A stretch of 64,000 bases of DNA, taken from UBA7446 sp049596455 (lineage in GTDB: Bacteria > Bacteroidota > Bacteroidia > Flavobacteriales > Flavobacteriaceae). A model generated the notes under the pieces. That model made no database searches. It was not told the DNA's origin and was given only the letters and a program-made list of their open reading frames with translations. Shown in pieces: positions 17,764 through 27,968 of this stretch (positions within the stretch are counted from its first letter, which is position 1; every line of letters begins with the position of its first letter). The stretch spans positions 157,243-221,242 of the forward strand of contig JBMYLP010000002.1 in the NCBI GenBank assembly GCA_049596455.1. Direction: 5' to 3'. Made by a program: the position numbers and the translations under genes.

Positions 17764-20700
17764 TGAACATTAAAACCTATACAAAATACGGTTTATTTTT
17801 GGCGCTCATTTTGGCAATGACTACAACGGTTTTTGCTCAAAACACGGCTTCTAATGACAGCTTGGTTTTAGCACCAAACCTTAAGCAAATTTCCCTAAAG
17901 CAAAAACCCGCTTCTTTTGCTTCATCATATACCTACGATCCAAAACTCAACTTGTACTTCTACAACGTAAAAGTTGGAGAAATTAATGCTGAACAACCAT
18001 TAGTCCTTACACCCAATGAATATCGCAGACGTGTAGTTGCAGAAAAAACACGCGCTTATTTAAGAGACAAACAACAAGCCCTAGCGGGATTGGTAAACGA
18101 TGAAGATACGCAAGAAGACTTATTGCCAGACTATTATGTAAACTCTAAATTTTTTGAAAAGATTTTTGGCAGTAACGAAATAAATATCCGTCCGCAAGGT
18201 TCGGCGAGTATTGACTTAGGATTGCGATATCAAAAATCTGGAAATCCCAGTCTATCCCCAAGAAACCAAAGCAGTCTAGGCTTCGATTTTAATCAACGCA
18301 TCAACCTTAGTCTTTCGGGAACCATAGGTACCCGACTAAAAGTAAATGCCAACTACGATACCCAATCTACGTTTGATTTTCAGCGCATCATTAAACTCGA
18401 TTTTTTCCCAGAAGATTTGGTGCCAAGTAGCGTTTCAAATACCATTAATCGAGGAAAAGAACTTGTTGGTAAAGGAAAAAACGCTCTTGATAGTGCCAAA
18501 AATTTAGCCGAGCAAGGTATTAGCGGGAATGAGGACGGGATTCTTCAAAAACTAGAAGTGGGAAATGTGAATATGCCACTCAATAGTTCCTTAATTTCAG
18601 GCGCACAGAGTTTGTTTGGTGTCAAAGCGCAACTCAAATTTGGTAATACCGACATTGCTGCGGTAATTTCGGAGCAACGCTCCCAAACCCAAACCATACA
18701 AACTAACGGCGAAGGAACACTAGAAGAATTTTCGCTTTTTGCACTTGATTACGAAGACAACCGCCACTTTTTCTTGGCACAGTATTTTAGAGACACCTAT
18801 AACAAATCGGTAAAAACCTATCCGTATATCAACTCGCCCATTCAAATTACAAGGATTGAAGTATGGATTACCAACCGATCGGCGCGCACAAACAATGTGC
18901 GAAACGTGTTGGCACTTCAAGATTTGGGAGAAACAAATCCAGATGTTGTGTTGCTGGACGATTTGACTTCAAATTTCTTTAGTGCTGCGCCAGGAGCATT
19001 TCCTGCTAATGACGTAAACAAACTAGATCCACTTGCCATTGGCGGTACAGGAATCCTAACAAACGATATTCGTGATATTGCCACTGCCCAAAACGGATTT
19101 GGATCACTTTCGTCACTTGTTAATGAAGGACGTGACTATGCCATTTTGGAAAGCGCAAGAAAACTGAATCAAACCGAATATAGACTGCACGAACAGTTGG
19201 GATATATATCCTTAAATCAACCGCTAAATAATGACGAAGTCATTGCCGTCGCGTTTCAATACACCGTAAACGGAAAGGTCTATCAAGTTGGTGAGTTTTC
19301 TGCCGATGGTATTGCCGCTACTACTGTTGGCGGTACTTCAGCAACTCCTGTGGTAAACAACAACAGCTTGGTGCTGAAAATGTTAAAAAGTTCGGTGCTT
19401 GATGTGTCTCAGCCTGTTTTTGATTTGATGATGAAAAACGTCTATAATATTGGTGCATTTCAGCTCGAACAAGAAGATTTTGTATTCAATATTTTGTACA
19501 CCGACCCTTCTCCAGCAAATTTTATCCGCCCAGAAGACAAAGGCATTTGGCCCCCAGGAACAGACGAGCGTATTTTGTTAAATCTTTTTGGATTAGATAA
19601 GCTGAATATTTACCAAGACGCTCAAGCCGAAGGCGATGGATTTTTTGATTATATAAGTGGAATTACGGTATTCCCTGAACAGGGACAAATTATTTTCCCA
19701 AGTGTTGAGCCCTTTGGAGAGTATCTTTTTGAGTTGCTAAAATCCAATGACCCTCAAGAAGATTATTCGGATAGAAACCGCTATAACGCAAATCAGAAAA
19801 AATATGTCTTTAAGGAGATGTATGATATCACAAAGCAAGATGCAGCAGATTACCAACGCTACAACAAATTTGAATTAAAAGGACGCTACAAATCATCTGG
19901 TGGTGGGCAAGGCATTGCACTAGGGGCATTTAATGTGCCTCGTGGATCGGTGCGTGTTACAGCAGGCGGTAGGTTGTTACAAGAAGGATTGGATTATACG
20001 GTAAACTATCAGCTTGGACGGGTTACTATTTTAAATGAGGGGATTAAAAACTCTAACATTCCCATCGAAGTATCTACCGAAAGCAACACGCTGTTTGGAC
20101 AACAGAACAAACGTTTTATGGGCTTTACTGCCGAACATAAAGTCAATGACGATTTGATTTTAGGCGGAACCTATATGCGACTAAGCGAACGACCACTTAC
20201 ACAAAAAGCGAATTACGGCGCTGAACCTGTTAACAATAGCATGTTTGGAGTCAGCGGAACCTTTTCAAAAGAGATACCGTTTTTGACGCGTATGGTCAAT
20301 AAACTCCCAAATATTGATACGCAAGTGGCATCAAATGTTTCTATTCGTGCAGAGGCGGCGTACCTAAAAGTAGGCGCGCCAAAAGGCACGCAACTTAACA
20401 ATGCTGTAACCACCTATATAGACGATTTTGAGGGCACACAAACCAACCTTGATATTCGAGACACCTATTCGTGGTATTTGTCAAGTGTGCCTGCGCCTTC
20501 GCAACAGCTTCCATTGGCTGGCGCGAATGTTGGTGTAGACGATATCAGTTCAGGGTATCAACGTGCCAAGCTTTCGTGGTACAATATTGACCCCTTGTTT
20601 TATTCTAGAAGACGCCCTAGTGGTGTTTCTGATGATGACCTTTCTACTAGTGCCACCCGTCGTATTTTTATTGATGAAATTTTCCCACAGCAAGATGTTG

Positions 20701-23700
20701 TTCAAGGGCAATCCACGGTGCAATACACTTTTGATTTAGCGTATTATCCTGCCGAGCGAGGACCATATAATAATGCCCCGAGTTTTGGTATCAATCCAGA
20801 AGATAATTGGGCAGGTATCACGCGCGCCATGACCACTACCGACTTTGCTCAGTCCAATGTGGAGTATATAGAGTTTTGGTTACTTGACACCTTTTCTGAA
20901 CAAACTAGCACTTCCGATGATTTGGGTGAATTGGTATTTCATTTAGGAAATATATCAGAAGATGTATTAAAAGATGGGCGCAAGCAATATGAAAATGGAT
21001 TGCCAGCAGCAGGACAAAATACGGCAACACACAACACCTCGTGGGGAATAACACCCGCCACTCAATCGCTTGTGTATGCTTTTGATGCCGATGGACAAAA
21101 TCGCGCATTACAAGACGTTGGCTTAGATGGACTTACGGACGCGGAAGAACGCCTTATTTATACTAATGGACCTGCTGAAGATCCTGCCGGTGATAACTAC
21201 ACCTATTTTGCACAAGGTAGTGGCTCTATTCTGGATCGTTATAAAAACTATAACGGTACTCAAGGCAACTCACCACTTGAAGTAACCGAGCAATTCCGTG
21301 GCTCGTATACCACGCCCGATACCGAAGATTTGAATCAGGACAACACCATGAATACCATCGACCGATATTTTCAGTATCGTATTCCTATCGGTAAAAAAAT
21401 GACTGTGGACACCCACCCGTTTTTGGTTGATGTACGCGAAAATGACAACATTGAGCTTCCAAACGGTCAAGTAACTTCTTCGCGGTGGTTGCAATTTCGT
21501 ATTCCAGTAGTGCCGGACTACTACGAAGCCCCTGTTTACAAAAAGTATTTTGAACGCATAAGCGGTATGGAAGACCTGCGCTCCATTCGCTTTATGCGAA
21601 TGTTGGTAACTGGATTTAAAAATCCAACGATATTTCGTTTCGGCACCCTTGATATAGTTCGTGCCGACTGGACAAGAGTCCCCGGACCTTTAAACACCAA
21701 AGAAATTGCACACCCCAATACGCAACTAGAAGTTAGTGCTGTAAACGTTTTGGAAAACGAAACCCGAACGCCAATTCGCTATAAGCTACCGCCGGGCATT
21801 GTGCGCGAAACGCTAAATAGCTACAACAATCTTATCCGTGAAAATGAACAATCACTTTCGCTACGCGTCAAAGATTTGGAACCTGAAGATGCGGAAGGGG
21901 TATATAAGCACATAGATTTAGACATGCGCCAATATAAGCGTTTGCGTATGTTCTTACATGCCGAATCCATAACGGGTGAAAATCCACTTCCAGGGGAGGG
22001 AGCTCAGGAAAAACTCGATAAACGTTTGGTAGCGTTTATTCGCTTAGGAACAGATATTACAGAGAACTATTATCAAATCGAAATCCCCTTAAAACCAACG
22101 GCATTCACGGCAGGGGTTTCTAATAATTTGAGTGCCGAGGAAATTTGGCAAACTGCCAGCAACGAAATTGATATTCCTGTCGATTTACTTACCAAACTTA
22201 AAGCAAAATCCATATCAAACCGAAATGTTCAAGGTGCTACATATTTTGACGAAGAGCTTAATAAAATCAATGAGTTTACTCCCATTTCGAGTTTGCCGGG
22301 AGATAAAAAATACAAATTTGCAATTCGAGGAAACCCAACGCTTGGCGCAATTCGCACTTTGGTTGTGGGGGTCAAAAACCCGAGTACAACGATTGGTGAA
22401 AAACTAAGTGGAGAGGTTTGGTTTAATGAGTTGCGTTTGTCTGAAATTGACTCTCAAGGAGGCTGGGCTGCTGTGGGTACGATGGATGCCAATCTAGCCG
22501 ATTTTGCTAATGTTACTGTAAACGGTGCTATTTCGACTGTAGGTTTTGGTGCCATTGATCAATCACCAAACCAAAGAAGTCAAGACGACACTCGATCGTA
22601 TGGTGTAACTACAAGCGTGAACGCAGGAATGTTGTTCCCTAAAAAATGGGGATTGGTATTGCCAGTGAGTTATAGCTACAATCAGGAAGTTATTACCCCA
22701 AAATACGATCCGTATTACAGAGATATTGAGCTTCAAGACCGTTTGGATACTGCCGCGCGAAAATCGCAGCGCGACTCTATTCGTGACCAAGCGATTAGCG
22801 TTTCAAAGCTCAAAAGCATCAACCTCATTGGCGTACGCAAACAGCGTAGCGCAGAAGCCAAACAAGACTTTTTTGACATTGAAAATTTAGATTTTTCGTA
22901 TTCCTATAATGAGGAAAAGCGAAACGATTTTGAAATTGAGGATTACGCCTACAAAAATGTGCGTTTAGGTGCTGGCTACAACTATTCGTTTAAGCCATTG
23001 TCTATAAAACCATTAGGCAAAGTGGAGGCAATATCTACTAAAAAATACTTGCGTTGGCTTTCAGAAATCAACCTGAACCTAATGCCGAGCTCCATAACCC
23101 TTGGTGCTAACATTAACCGAACATTTCAAAGTCAACGATTCCGACAGGTATATTTGGAGGGGGTAGATGCGTCTAACCAAATTGCTTTGCCCGACTTGCA
23201 ACAACGCAACTATTTGTTTGATTGGCTCTTTACCGTGAACCACAATTTAACAAACTCTCTTCGCTTAGATTTTTCTGCGTCAAGTCGAAATATCGTGCGG
23301 AACTACTTCGAAGACGGTCCTGCTGGAACCACTCGGGTCAATACCGAACTTGACATTTGGGATGGACTTTGGGATATGGGACAAATGGATCGTTTTGATC
23401 AATCTGTAGGAGCAACCTACCAAGTTCCGTTTAAGTTTATCCCTGTACTTTCGTTTTTGGATGGAACATATTCATACACTGGAAACTTTAATTGGCAGCG
23501 TGGCGCAACATCGTTGGCAAACGTTGTAGATCAAAATAATAATACACTTGGTATTGTGCATACCATACAAAACGCCAACACCATTCAGTGGAACGGAACT
23601 GCCAATATGCGTAGCTTGTATTCGACTCTTGGCTTGCAAAAGAAAACAGGGAATTCCGCCAAAAAGAAACCGGGCGTGAAACTTACCAACACCCTTGTGG

Positions 23701-25010
23701 GATTGATTACAGCACTGGAGCGTGTTCAATTCACATATAGCGAAAGCAACGGAACGGTGCTTCCAGGCTACACCCAAAACATTGGATTTTTGGGTACTTC
23801 AAACCCTGGATTTGAGTTTGCTATAGGACGACAAAATGATATTCGATTTGAGGCCGCCAAACGCGGTTGGCTGACCGAATTCCCAAACTTTAATCAAGCG
23901 TACACTACGGTACACAATACCGATATGAGCTACAATGCGGAGATAGGCTTATTAGAAGGATTACAACTTGACTTAACAGGTAACAGAACGTATTCCGAAA
24001 ACGCCTCTGAAAACTTCAGTGTGGTCAACGGAGTGTATACTGCGCTTTCGCCACGACTGTTTGGGAACTTTGAAATTTCAACCATTATGCTTAGCACGGC
24101 ATTCAGTGGGAATGGACTAAACTCTCAGGCTTTTGAAGACCTCAAAACCAATCGCTTGACCATTGCGCAACGCTTAGCCACGGCTCGTGGTATTCCTTCG
24201 GGGGATGTAGATGCCGATGGCTTTCCAAGAGGCTTTGGCAAAAACAATCAAGCGGTGCTTATTCCTGCGTTTTTAGCTGCCTATGTTGGCACCGATCCCA
24301 ACGCCGTAAGCATGGAGGCTAAACGTTCAGTTCCATTGCCCAATTGGAACCTGCAATATACAGGGCTGATGCGCCTAAAATCGTTTAAAAAACGCTTTAA
24401 TAGATTTGCTATAGCGCACGGTTATCGAGCCAGCCATACGCTAAACGCCTTTACGACAAACCTAGAATATCAACCGAATGCCATCGACCAATCGGGGAAT
24501 TTCATGAACGAAATTCTATACACCAATGTGAATTTGGTGGAGCAATTCAATCCGCTTGTTAAGGTAGATTTTGAACTTAAAAACAGCTTACAGCTTTCGG
24601 CGGAAGTACGAAAAGACCGTGCGCTATCACTATCGTTAGATAACAATTTGCTTACAGAAACTTCTGGTGATGAGTGGATTGTAGGTATGGGGTATCGTAT
24701 TAAAAATGTGAAATTCAAAACCAATATTGGCGGAAAGTCAACCGACTTAAAAGGAGACATCAACATAAAGGGCGATTTATCGGTGCGGGATAACATTACG
24801 CTCATCCGAAATTTGGATGTGCTTAGCGACCAAGTAACCGCAGGACAACGTTTGTGGTCACTGAAAATCTCTGCTGATTATGCACTTTCTCGCAACTTTA
24901 CGGCACTGTTCTTTTACGATCACGCTTTTTCAAAATTTGCCATTTCTACAGCCTTTCCACAAACCAATATCCGTTCTGGAATTACGTTGCGTTACAATTT
25001 TGGAAATTAG
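17763..25010 (+). CDS. sprA: SprA, outer-membrane translocon of the type IX secretion system
   Basis: A 2415-residue outer-membrane protein that forms the large beta-barrel through which type IX secretion cargo and gliding adhesins leave the cell. An N-terminal signal peptide (hydrophobic to about residue 25, ending VFAQ) is followed by long beta-rich regions and two segments matching the SprA/T9SS N-terminal domain (for example PQGSASIDLGLRYQKSGNPSLSPRNQ, seen only in part here, near residue 140). The C-terminus ends in an aromatic/asparagine strand RSGITLRYNFGN, typical of outer-membrane barrels. Size and location after ruvA and before gcvH are the conserved flavobacterial arrangement. It starts 1 base inside the ruvA stop. 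Confidence 0.96.
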   Translation: MNIKTYTKYGLFLALILAMTTTVFAQNTASNDSLVLAPNLKQISLKQKPASFASSYTYDPKLNLYFYNVKVGEINAEQPLVLTPNEYRRRVVAEKTRAYLRDKQQALAGLVNDEDTQEDLLPDYYVNSKFFEKIFGSNEINIRPQGSASIDLGLRYQKSGNPSLSPRNQSSLGFDFNQRINLSLSGTIGTRLKVNANYDTQSTFDFQRIIKLDFFPEDLVPSSVSNTINRGKELVGKGKNALDSAKNLAEQGISGNEDGILQKLEVGNVNMPLNSSLISGAQSLFGVKAQLKFGNTDIAAVISEQRSQTQTIQTNGEGTLEEFSLFALDYEDNRHFFLAQYFRDTYNKSVKTYPYINSPIQITRIEVWITNRSARTNNVRNVLALQDLGETNPDVVLLDDLTSNFFSAAPGAFPANDVNKLDPLAIGGTGILTNDIRDIATAQNGFGSLSSLVNEGRDYAILESARKLNQTEYRLHEQLGYISLNQPLNNDEVIAVAFQYTVNGKVYQVGEFSADGIAATTVGGTSATPVVNNNSLVLKMLKSSVLDVSQPVFDLMMKNVYNIGAFQLEQEDFVFNILYTDPSPANFIRPEDKGIWPPGTDERILLNLFGLDKLNIYQDAQAEGDGFFDYISGITVFPEQGQIIFPSVEPFGEYLFELLKSNDPQEDYSDRNRYNANQKKYVFKEMYDITKQDAADYQRYNKFELKGRYKSSGGGQGIALGAFNVPRGSVRVTAGGRLLQEGLDYTVNYQLGRVTILNEGIKNSNIPIEVSTESNTLFGQQNKRFMGFTAEHKVNDDLILGGTYMRLSERPLTQKANYGAEPVNNSMFGVSGTFSKEIPFLTRMVNKLPNIDTQVASNVSIRAEAAYLKVGAPKGTQLNNAVTTYIDDFEGTQTNLDIRDTYSWYLSSVPAPSQQLPLAGANVGVDDISSGYQRAKLSWYNIDPLFYSRRRPSGVSDDDLSTSATRRIFIDEIFPQQDVVQGQSTVQYTFDLAYYPAERGPYNNAPSFGINPEDNWAGITRAMTTTDFAQSNVEYIEFWLLDTFSEQTSTSDDLGELVFHLGNISEDVLKDGRKQYENGLPAAGQNTATHNTSWGITPATQSLVYAFDADGQNRALQDVGLDGLTDAEERLIYTNGPAEDPAGDNYTYFAQGSGSILDRYKNYNGTQGNSPLEVTEQFRGSYTTPDTEDLNQDNTMNTIDRYFQYRIPIGKKMTVDTHPFLVDVRENDNIELPNGQVTSSRWLQFRIPVVPDYYEAPVYKKYFERISGMEDLRSIRFMRMLVTGFKNPTIFRFGTLDIVRADWTRVPGPLNTKEIAHPNTQLEVSAVNVLENETRTPIRYKLPPGIVRETLNSYNNLIRENEQSLSLRVKDLEPEDAEGVYKHIDLDMRQYKRLRMFLHAESITGENPLPGEGAQEKLDKRLVAFIRLGTDITENYYQIEIPLKPTAFTAGVSNNLSAEEIWQTASNEIDIPVDLLTKLKAKSISNRNVQGATYFDEELNKINEFTPISSLPGDKKYKFAIRGNPTLGAIRTLVVGVKNPSTTIGEKLSGEVWFNELRLSEIDSQGGWAAVGTMDANLADFANVTVNGAISTVGFGAIDQSPNQRSQDDTRSYGVTTSVNAGMLFPKKWGLVLPVSYSYNQEVITPKYDPYYRDIELQDRLDTAARKSQRDSIRDQAISVSKLKSINLIGVRKQRSAEAKQDFFDIENLDFSYSYNEEKRNDFEIEDYAYKNVRLGAGYNYSFKPLSIKPLGKVEAISTKKYLRWLSEINLNLMPSSITLGANINRTFQSQRFRQVYLEGVDASNQIALPDLQQRNYLFDWLFTVNHNLTNSLRLDFSASSRNIVRNYFEDGPAGTTRVNTELDIWDGLWDMGQMDRFDQSVGATYQVPFKFIPVLSFLDGTYSYTGNFNWQRGATSLANVVDQNNNTLGIVHTIQNANTIQWNGTANMRSLYSTLGLQKKTGNSAKKKPGVKLTNTLVGLITALERVQFTYSESNGTVLPGYTQNIGFLGTSNPGFEFAIGRQNDIRFEAAKRGWLTEFPNFNQAYTTVHNTDMSYNAEIGLLEGLQLDLTGNRTYSENASENFSVVNGVYTALSPRLFGNFEISTIMLSTAFSGNGLNSQAFEDLKTNRLTIAQRLATARGIPSGDVDADGFPRGFGKNNQAVLIPAFLAAYVGTDPNAVSMEAKRSVPLPNWNLQYTGLMRLKSFKKRFNRFAIAHGYRASHTLNAFTTNLEYQPNAIDQSGNFMNEILYTNVNLVEQFNPLVKVDFELKNSLQLSAEVRKDRALSLSLDNNLLTETSGDEWIVGMGYRIKNVKFKTNIGGKSTDLKGDINIKGDLSVRDNITLIRNLDVLSDQVTAGQRLWSLKISADYALSRNFTALFFYDHAFSKFAISTAFPQTNIRSGITLRYNFGN

Positions 25011-25023
25011 TAGGTTTTTATAC

Positions 25024-25031
25024 TACATTTA
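25024..25031 (+). promoter_or_regulatory. Possible -7 box upstream of gcvH
   Basis: TACATTTA, seven of eight matches to TAnnTTTG, 14 nt before the gcvH ATG. It would allow gcvH to be transcribed independently of the long sprA message. No convincing -33 element is visible. Confidence 0.3.
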
Positions 25032-25045
25032 TCCAAAATTCTGAT

Positions 25046-25423
25046 ATGAACATTCCACAAGATTTAAAATACACGCAAGACCACGAGTGGGTGCGTATTG
25101 AGGGCGATGAGGCAACGGTTGGCATCACTGACTTTGCACAAAACGAGTTGGGCGATATTGTGTATGTAGAGGTTGAAACAGCGGGTGAGACCCTTGCCAA
25201 AGAAGCGGTTTTTGGAACGGTTGAAGCCGTAAAAACAGTATCTGACTTGTTTCAGCCACTTTCTGGAGAAATTATTGCGTTTAACGACCAGTTGGAGGAT
25301 ACACCAGAACTTGTCAATGAAGACCCCTATGGAGAAGGGTGGATTGTAAAAATTAAATTGAGTGATGCCTCTGAAATTGATGGGCTACTTTCCAATGAGG
25401 GCTATCAAGCTGTCATTTCGTGA
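25046..25423 (+). CDS. gcvH: Glycine cleavage system H protein
   Basis: Lipoyl carrier protein that shuttles the methylamine group between the P, T and L proteins of glycine cleavage. The 125-residue protein has the standard start IPQDLKYTQDHEWVRIEGDEATVGITDFAQ and the lipoylation site in GTVEAVKTVSDL (lysine near residue 63). No other gcv genes are present in the window. In many flavobacteria gcvH directly follows sprA, as here, 35 bp downstream. Confidence 0.97.
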   Translation: MNIPQDLKYTQDHEWVRIEGDEATVGITDFAQNELGDIVYVEVETAGETLAKEAVFGTVEAVKTVSDLFQPLSGEIIAFNDQLEDTPELVNEDPYGEGWIVKIKLSDASEIDGLLSNEGYQAVIS

Positions 25424-25498
25424 TGTGAGATGACATAAATAGATTTATTTAAATTTAACATTAAAATTATTATTTTAGCCCATAGCTAAAAATTTCAA

Positions 25499-26200
25499 AT
25501 GCAACCAAAGAAAAATCCTAAAGCTGATTTAAGAAAAAACAGTAATCTGTATTTTGCCATTGGGCTTTGTGCCGTAATGTTTATTGCTTGGCAAAGTATC
25601 GAGTGGAAAACCTATGACAAATCTATGTATGGCTACGAAGCCTTAAATGTAGAAGAAGATGACGATGAGGAAGTGCCACTGACAGAACAGCTTAAAACAC
25701 CACCACCACCGCCACCACCGCCAGCACCTGAAATTATTGAAGTGGTAGAAGACGAAGAGGAGGTTGAGGAGACCGTGATTGAATCTACCGAAACCACTCA
25801 AGAAGAAATTATTGAAGAAGTGGAGGTGCTAGAAGAGGAATTGGACGTTGATGTGCCTTTTGCCATTATTGAAGATGTACCGCTTTTTCCGGGTTGTGAG
25901 CGTGTTAAAAAGTCTGAGCGTAGAAAGTGCTTCCAAGAAAAAATCCAACGCCACATTGCTAAAAACTTCCGTTACCCCGAAATTGCCCAAGAAATGGGTA
26001 TTCAAGGGCGCGTGTATGTACAGTTTGTAATCGCCAAAGACGGTTCTATTACCGGTATTAGAACCCGCGGACCAGACAAAAACTTAGAGAAGGAAGCCAA
26101 CCGAATTATTTCTAAGCTTCCAAGAATGACTCCAGGAAAGCAACGTGGTCGACCTGTTCGAGTGCCGTTTAGCATTCCCATTACCTTCCGTTTGCAATAA
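25499..26200 (+). CDS. TonB-family energy transducer, copy 1
   Basis: Couples the proton motive force to TonB-dependent outer-membrane transporters. The 233-residue protein has an N-terminal membrane anchor (about 15-35), an acidic segment, a run of eight prolines (PPPPPPPPAPE), a glutamate- and valine-rich linker, and a C-terminal TonB domain with FRYPEIAQEMGIQGRVYVQFVI, the Bacteroidota TonB_C signature. It is the first of two tandem paralogues; DNA identity is very high in the C-terminal half. No exbB or exbD gene is nearby. It ends 4 bp before a strong terminator. Confidence 0.92.
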   Translation: MQPKKNPKADLRKNSNLYFAIGLCAVMFIAWQSIEWKTYDKSMYGYEALNVEEDDDEEVPLTEQLKTPPPPPPPPAPEIIEVVEDEEEVEETVIESTETTQEEIIEEVEVLEEELDVDVPFAIIEDVPLFPGCERVKKSERRKCFQEKIQRHIAKNFRYPEIAQEMGIQGRVYVQFVIAKDGSITGIRTRGPDKNLEKEANRIISKLPRMTPGKQRGRPVRVPFSIPITFRLQ

Positions 26201-26204
26201 ACTT

Positions 26205-26233
26205 AAGCCCGACAATCGTCGGGCTTTTTTTTG
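26205..26233 (+). terminator. Rho-independent terminator after tonB copy 1
   Basis: AAGCCCGAC and GTCGGGCTT form a perfect nine-base stem with an AATC loop, followed by eight Ts. It separates the two tonB paralogues, which are therefore probably expressed from separate promoters. Confidence 0.92.
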
Positions 26234-26245
26234 GCAAAATTTTTG

Positions 26246-26253
26246 TATGTTTG
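26246..26253 (+). promoter_or_regulatory. -7 promoter box of tonB copy 2
   Basis: TATGTTTG matches TAnnTTTG exactly and lies just downstream of the terminator, 27 nt before the ATG. Upstream TTG elements are at non-ideal spacing (12 bp). Confidence 0.45.
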
Positions 26254-26280
26254 GTCTAACAAATCTTAAACACTTATGTT

Positions 26281-26985
26281 ATGGAGCCAAAAAAAAGCCC
26301 AAAAGCAGACTTAACCAAGAACAGTAAATTTTACTTCGCCATAGGCTTATGCCTTGTACTGCTTGTTTCATGGATACTTATTGAGAAAAAAACATATGAG
26401 GACTCGTCCATAGACATAGGCGTTCTTGAAGTCACGGACGACGACGATGAGGAAGTGCCACTAACAGAACAGCTTAAAACACCACCCCCGCCACCACCGC
26501 CACCAGCACCGCAAGTCATACAAGTAGTAGAAGACGAGGAGGAAGTTGAAGAAACCGTGATTAAATCTACCGAAACCGACCAAGAAGAAGAAATTGTTGA
26601 AGAAGTAGAGGTTATGGAAGAAGAAGTGGAAGTTGATGTTCCCTTTGCCATTATTGAAGATGTACCGCTTTTTCCGGGTTGTGAGAATGTAAAAAAATCG
26701 GAGCGTAGAAACTGTTTTCAAGAAAAGATTCAACGCCACATTGCTAAAAACTTCCGCTATCCAGAAATTGCCCAAGAAATGGGTATTCAAGGGCGCGTGT
26801 ATGTACAGTTTGTAATTGCCAAAGACGGTTCCATTACAGGCATTCGTACACGAGGTCCAGATAAAAACTTAGAAAAAGAAGCCGAGCGTATTATAGGTAA
26901 ATTACCCACCATGACACCTGGAAAACAACGTGGTCGTGCCGTTAGGGTACCGTTTAGTATTCCCATAAACTTTCGTTTGCAGTAA
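26281..26985 (+). CDS. TonB-family energy transducer, copy 2
   Basis: A 234-residue paralogue of the preceding protein with the same order: membrane anchor, acidic segment, PPPPPPPPAPQ run, glutamate-rich linker, TonB C-terminal domain. The N-terminal third and linker differ between copies (for example SIDIGVLEVTDDDDEE here), whereas two blocks of 42 and 53 bp are identical at DNA level (26644-26685 and 26764-26816). This points to recent duplication or gene conversion. The two proteins may energise different receptors, or one may serve a different partner complex; the sequence does not tell which. Confidence 0.92.
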   Translation: MEPKKSPKADLTKNSKFYFAIGLCLVLLVSWILIEKKTYEDSSIDIGVLEVTDDDDEEVPLTEQLKTPPPPPPPPAPQVIQVVEDEEEVEETVIKSTETDQEEEIVEEVEVMEEEVEVDVPFAIIEDVPLFPGCENVKKSERRNCFQEKIQRHIAKNFRYPEIAQEMGIQGRVYVQFVIAKDGSITGIRTRGPDKNLEKEAERIIGKLPTMTPGKQRGRAVRVPFSIPINFRLQ

Positions 26986-27021
26986 GTACCGCACCAAGGG
27001 GGTTGTTTTCATGCATTAGCA

Positions 27022-27052
27022 TTGCGTAAGCTGCTTTTGTACAGTATCTTTG
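27022..27052 (+). promoter_or_regulatory. Promoter of the heme O synthase / oxidase subunit III operon
   Basis: TTG at 27022-27024 and TATCTTTG at 27045-27052, separated by 20 bp, fit the Bacteroidota TTG-N17-23-TAnnTTTG promoter. The expected start is near 27058. The operon probably extends to about 31990. Confidence 0.7.
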
Positions 27053-27068
27053 CGCCTTAAACGCACAA

Positions 27069-27968
27069 GTGCATATGCTTGCAGATACCCAAAAATCGCC
27101 CACACTTTCGCTTTTTATAACCGATGTGCTGTTGCTTACCAAAGCACGGCTTACGCTAAGTGTGGTATTTTCTTCCATAGCGGGCTATGTGTTGGCGGTA
27201 TCATCACCCAATATGTGGCATATTTTATTGCTTTCCGCTGGCGGTTATGGTTTGGCAGGTGCTTCCAATGCATTTAACCAAATCATTGAAAAAGAAATTG
27301 ATGCTAAAATGATTCGCACGCAAAACCGACCTATTCCCGCAGGGAGAATGTCGGTTTCAGCAGCTTTTGGTATTGCAGTTACGCTACTTGTTTTGGGACT
27401 TGCTGTTTTGTATTTTCTCAACCCCAAGACTGCCATGTTTGGGGCTATTTCGGTGTTTTTATACACCTGTGCCTACACGCCCCTTAAGACCGTAACACCG
27501 CTTTCGGTATTTGTTGGAGCTATTCCTGGCGCGATACCTTTTATGTTGGGTTGGGTGTCTGCAACAGGTAGTTTTGGTTTGGAACCAGGGATTTTGTTTA
27601 TGATTCAGTTTTTTTGGCAGTTTCCTCATTTTTGGGCAATTGGTTGGATGATGCATGAAGATTATCAAAAAGCAGGAATCAATATGTTACCCACAGGGAA
27701 ACCGGGTAATGCCACCGCACTTCAAATTATTTTATACACCCTTTGGACGATTGTGATTTCCATCGTTCCAGTGTTTGGTGTCAGCGGGGCTTTGCAGCTT
27801 TCGGTAGTGGGCGCAATTGCGGTTGGCGCAGTTGGATTGGTATTCTTATGGGCAGGATTACGTTTATATAAAAATCATTCCACAGCCAATGCCAAAAAAT
27901 TAATGTTTGTGAGTATTGCGTACATTACTGCAATACAATGGATTTACGTTATAGATAAATTTATATAG
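27069..27968 (+). CDS. ctaB: Heme O synthase (protoheme IX farnesyltransferase)
   Basis: Adds a farnesyl group to heme b to make heme O, the precursor of heme A for the aa3 oxidase. The 299-residue UbiA-family membrane protein has the prenyl-binding motif NAFNQIIEKEIDAKMIRTQNRPIP and about eight to nine helices. The start may be GTG 27069 or ATG 27075; both follow the promoter box by 16-22 nt. Oxidase subunits III and IV follow with no gap (1 bp to the next start), so this is an aa3-oxidase biogenesis operon. Confidence 0.95.
   Translation: MHMLADTQKSPTLSLFITDVLLLTKARLTLSVVFSSIAGYVLAVSSPNMWHILLLSAGGYGLAGASNAFNQIIEKEIDAKMIRTQNRPIPAGRMSVSAAFGIAVTLLVLGLAVLYFLNPKTAMFGAISVFLYTCAYTPLKTVTPLSVFVGAIPGAIPFMLGWVSATGSFGLEPGILFMIQFFWQFPHFWAIGWMMHEDYQKAGINMLPTGKPGNATALQIILYTLWTIVISIVPVFGVSGALQLSVVGAIAVGAVGLVFLWAGLRLYKNHSTANAKKLMFVSIAYITAIQWIYVIDKFI

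Noticed and set aside
25424..25498. A missing VanZ-like gene between gcvH and tonB
   Set aside because: I recall such a gene here in some flavobacteria, but the 75-bp gap holds no frame or remnant, so nothing can be claimed from this sequence.
26331..26651. A serine- and glycine-rich frame (GGGGGGGG, SSSSS) antisense to tonB copy 2
   Set aside because: It is the complement of the proline and glutamate repeats of TonB.
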